Assembly: GCA_900544465.1 (NCBI GenBank)
Contig: UQVT01000097.1
Coordinates: 1-7,404 of the forward strand
DNA: 7,404 bases
From: an uncultured Collinsella sp.
GTDB taxonomy: Bacteria; Actinomycetota; Coriobacteriia; Coriobacteriales; Coriobacteriaceae
Reading direction: 5' to 3'
Each line of letters starts with the position of its first letter. Positions within the stretch are counted from its first letter, which is position 1. The notes under the pieces were generated by a model. It worked only from the letters and a program-made list of their open reading frames with translations, made no database searches and had not been told where the DNA came from. Made by a program: the position numbers and the translations under genes. Positions 5,577-7,404 of this stretch are shown piece after piece.

Positions 5577-5674
5577 CCGGACCCAAGTGCCTCAGGTCGC
5601 CGCGAAAGAGGAGCGACGCGTACTTCTGTACGCGAGCGACGGTTTGAGCGGCGAGATGAGGTGCTTGGGGCCGG
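5577..5674. repeat. 98-nt nested hairpin element in the purH 3' region
   Basis: Outer arms 5577-5603 and 5648-5674 pair over 27 positions, 22 Watson-Crick plus two G-U. A symmetric internal loop follows, 13 nt on each side (5604-5616 and 5635-5647), each side carrying AGCGA. The inner hairpin is CGCGTAC-TTCT-GTACGCG (5617-5634). The element is not coding and has no T-tract of its own. Ends with CCGG/CCGG and this much symmetry suggest an interspersed extragenic palindrome or a small non-autonomous mobile element, or a structured RNA. Which of these is open; copies elsewhere in the genome would decide. Confidence 0.75.
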
Positions 5675-5688
5675 CGCAGCGTCGAGCA

Positions 5689-5716
5689 GTTACGCGGTTT
5701 GGTAAAACCGCGTAAC
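5689..5716. repeat. Perfect 12-bp hairpin just after the purH stop codon
   Basis: GTTACGCGGTTT (5689-5700) and AAACCGCGTAAC (5705-5716) are exact inverted repeats with a 4-nt loop. The hairpin begins 4 nt after the purH stop. Read with purH it is followed by TGCTCGAC, not Ts, so it is not a standard intrinsic terminator. It may protect the 3' end of the message or be a protein-binding palindrome. Confidence 0.8.
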
Positions 5717-5720
5717 GATA

Positions 5721-7328
5721 TTAGTGACGGAAGTGACGGGCCCCCGTAAACACCATCGCAATGCCGTGCTCGTTGCAGGCCTGGATGCTCTCGTCATCGC
5801 GCTTGGAGCCGCCGGGCTGGATGATGCAGGTCACGCCGTGCGCGGCAAGCACGTCAACATTGTCGCGGAACGGGAAGAATGCGTCGCTTGCGCAGGCAAA
5901 GCCGCCCTTCTCCACGCCCTCGCGCTCGCAGAAGTCCTCGGCGCGCTCGCAGGCAAGCAGTGCGGAGTCAACGCGGTTAGGCTGACCCGGGCCCATGCCA
6001 ATGCCGGCCTTATCCTTGGAGACCAGGATGGCGTTGGACTTGACGCCCTTGCAGACCTTCCAGGCAAACTCGAGCTCGGCCATCTCGGCGTCGGTGGGCT
6101 TGCGGTCGGTGGGGAACGTAAAGGTCGCAGGATCCTCGGTCACGTGGTCGACCTCCTGCACCAGCATGCCGCCGTCGACGGAGCGCAGCTCCACCTGGGC
6201 GCCGTGGTCCACGCCGCCGGTGGCCAGCACGCGCAGGTTGGGGCGCTTGGCCATGCGCTCGAGCGCCTCGGCAGTGTAGCTCGGAGCGATGACAACCTCG
6301 ACGAACTGCTTGTTCTGATCGGCAAAGTGCTCAACCAGCTCATAGGGAACCTCGCGGTTGCAGGCGATGATGCCGCCGAAGGCGCTCTTGGGATCGCAGG
6401 CGAAGGCGCGGTCGTAGGCGGCCGTGATGTCCTCGGCCACGGCGGAGCCGCAGGGGTTCTGGTGCTTGAGGATCACGCAGGCCGGCTCGTCGAACTCGCG
6501 GACTAGGTTCCAAGCGGCGTCGGCATCCAGATAGTTGTTGTAGCTGAGCGGCTTGCCCTGGATCTGCTCGGAGCCCACGAGCGGGAACTGCGAGCTCGCG
6601 GTATTCTCGCAGCCCTCGGCAAAGCGATAGACCGTGGCCTTCTGCTGAGGATTCTCGCCATAGCGCAGGTCGTCGACCTTCTCCAGCGAGATCTCGAGCT
6701 TGGCAGAGGTGTCCGCCACGTCGCTTGCCTGGGCGGCGAGCCAACGGGAGATAGCCGTGTCGTAGGCGGCGGTGGTCTGGTAGACCTTCACCTGCAGGCG
6801 ACGACGGGTGGAAAGCGTGGTGCAGCCACCGGTCTCGCGCATCTCGGCCAGGACGGCATCATAGTCGGCCGGGTCGGAGATGACGGTAACGCTCGCGGCG
6901 TTCTTGGCGGCAGAGCGCAGCATGGAGGGACCGCCGATGTCGATGTGCTCGATGGCATCCGCGAAGGTGACCTCGGGGTTGGCGACGGTCTTCTCGAACT
7001 CGTACAGGTTGACGACGACCAGGTCGATCAGCTTAATGCCGTGCTGTGCCGCCTCCTGCATGTGCTGCTCGGAATCGCGGCGGGCCAGCAGCGCGCCGTG
7101 AACCTTGGGGTGCAGGGTCTTAACGCGGCCGTCCATCATCTCGGGATAGCCCGTGAACTCCTCGATGGGGGTTACGGGAACGCCCGCGTCCTCGATGGCA
7201 CGAGCCGTGCCGCCCGTAGAGATGATCTCGACGCCAAAGTCGTCAACCAGCGTCCGTGCGAAATCGACGACGCCCGTCTTATCGGTAACCGAGATCAACG
7301 CGCGTGCGATCTTCACATCAGATCCCAT
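5721..7328 (-). CDS. purH: Bifunctional AICAR formyltransferase / IMP cyclohydrolase
   Basis: Catalyses the last two steps of de novo purine synthesis: formyl transfer from 10-formyl-THF to AICAR, then ring closure of FAICAR to IMP; cytoplasmic. The full length of 535 residues compares with about 529 in E. coli. The N-terminal IMP cyclohydrolase domain starts RALISVTDKTG (9-19), with STGGTA (37-42), GRVKTLHPKVHG (67-78) and VVNLYEF (105-111). The C-terminal formyltransferase domain has LRYGENPQQ (221-229), the signature KHQNPCG (288-294; K288, H289), SAFGGIIA (315-322), and ends QPGGSKRDDE...VFTGARHF. All signatures are intact. The ATG at 7328 is preceded by AGGAGG (7334-7339) at 5 nt, which fixes the start although the frame stays open to the window edge. 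The message continues about 200 nt past the stop through two hairpins to a terminator. Confidence 0.98.
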   Translation of the reverse strand: MGSDVKIARALISVTDKTGVVDFARTLVDDFGVEIISTGGTARAIEDAGVPVTPIEEFTGYPEMMDGRVKTLHPKVHGALLARRDSEQHMQEAAQHGIKLIDLVVVNLYEFEKTVANPEVTFADAIEHIDIGGPSMLRSAAKNAASVTVISDPADYDAVLAEMRETGGCTTLSTRRRLQVKVYQTTAAYDTAISRWLAAQASDVADTSAKLEISLEKVDDLRYGENPQQKATVYRFAEGCENTASSQFPLVGSEQIQGKPLSYNNYLDADAAWNLVREFDEPACVILKHQNPCGSAVAEDITAAYDRAFACDPKSAFGGIIACNREVPYELVEHFADQNKQFVEVVIAPSYTAEALERMAKRPNLRVLATGGVDHGAQVELRSVDGGMLVQEVDHVTEDPATFTFPTDRKPTDAEMAELEFAWKVCKGVKSNAILVSKDKAGIGMGPGQPNRVDSALLACERAEDFCEREGVEKGGFACASDAFFPFRDNVDVLAAHGVTCIIQPGGSKRDDESIQACNEHGIAMVFTGARHFRH

Positions 7329-7404
7329 GCAGTCCTCCTGTCTGGTACGCCGCCGTGCTCTGTGAGTCGGTGATACGTCGATCTGCAGCGCTCGCGCAGC
7401 GGCA
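7329..7404. other. Edge segment upstream of purH, no gene identified
   Basis: 76 bp containing the purH ribosome binding site AGGAGG (7334-7339). On the minus strand all three frames stay open to the purH start; two of them end in TGA within the first codons of purH. The 3' end of an upstream gene overlapping purH is therefore possible, but no frame gives a recognisable protein. I see no promoter hexamers or riboswitch-like structure in this short piece. Confidence 0.4.

Noticed and set aside
5535..5710. Minus-strand open frame through the nested palindrome, ending ...RYWLAPN
   Set aside because: It has no start codon before the repeat (only an internal ATG near its end) and the DNA is explained by the hairpin structure; it may be a relic but cannot be called a gene.
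5689..5716. Intrinsic terminator for purH
   Set aside because: The stem is perfect but no T-tract follows in the purH direction; the U6 hairpin at 5485-5518 is the better terminator.
5724..6506. 260-codon plus-strand open frame opposite purH
   Set aside because: Antisense shadow of an intact purH; composition (Ala/Gly/His/Leu) is typical of a mirror frame.

Overview
The window reads as a chromosomal segment of a high-GC bacterium, most likely a Coriobacteriia (Collinsella-like) member of the Actinomycetota. This rests on the look of the proteins, strong GGAGG-type ribosome binding sites and high GC; no 16S or other marker is present, so the assignment is tentative. Hand counts in 60-base samples give 41/60 G+C in purH (6241-6300) and in the histidine kinase (3361-3420), but only 29/60 in hipA (1441-1500 and 1621-1680). 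The hipBA block therefore looks compositionally foreign.

Layout from left to right: the N-terminal part of undecaprenyl-diphosphatase (uppP, minus strand, cut by the left edge); a 247-bp divergent intergenic region; a universal stress protein (plus strand, 663-1100) with an intrinsic terminator that touches the hipA stop codon; then a long run of minus-strand genes. In transcription order (right to left) these are purH (7328-5721), a roughly 200-nt structured 3' region ending in an intrinsic terminator (5485-5518), an unrecognised 235-aa acidic protein (5443-4736), an OmpR-family response regulator (4557-3886) with its small two-TM histidine kinase (3876-2833), and a hipB-hipA toxin-antitoxin operon (2716-1191).

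The regulator and kinase form a tight pair of the BceRS/GraRS (intramembrane-sensing) type, a family that usually answers cell-envelope stress or cationic antimicrobial peptides; no partner ABC transporter is inside the window. uppP, at the left edge, acts in undecaprenyl-phosphate recycling, also an envelope function, but it is not in the same transcription unit. purH makes IMP in the last two steps of purine synthesis.

The best-defined regulatory structure is in front of hipBA: two copies of a 20-bp palindrome, in opposite orientation and 39 bp apart centre to centre, each carrying the TATCC/GGATA half-sites known from the E. coli HipB operator but with a 6-bp rather than an 8-bp spacer, and overlapping the candidate promoters. 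The other notable structure is the purH 3' region: a perfect 12-bp hairpin 4 nt after the stop codon, then a 98-nt nested hairpin that looks like an interspersed repeat, then the terminator, whose stem also carries the candidate -35 of the next gene. I see no rRNA, tRNA, CRISPR array, transposase or phage gene.
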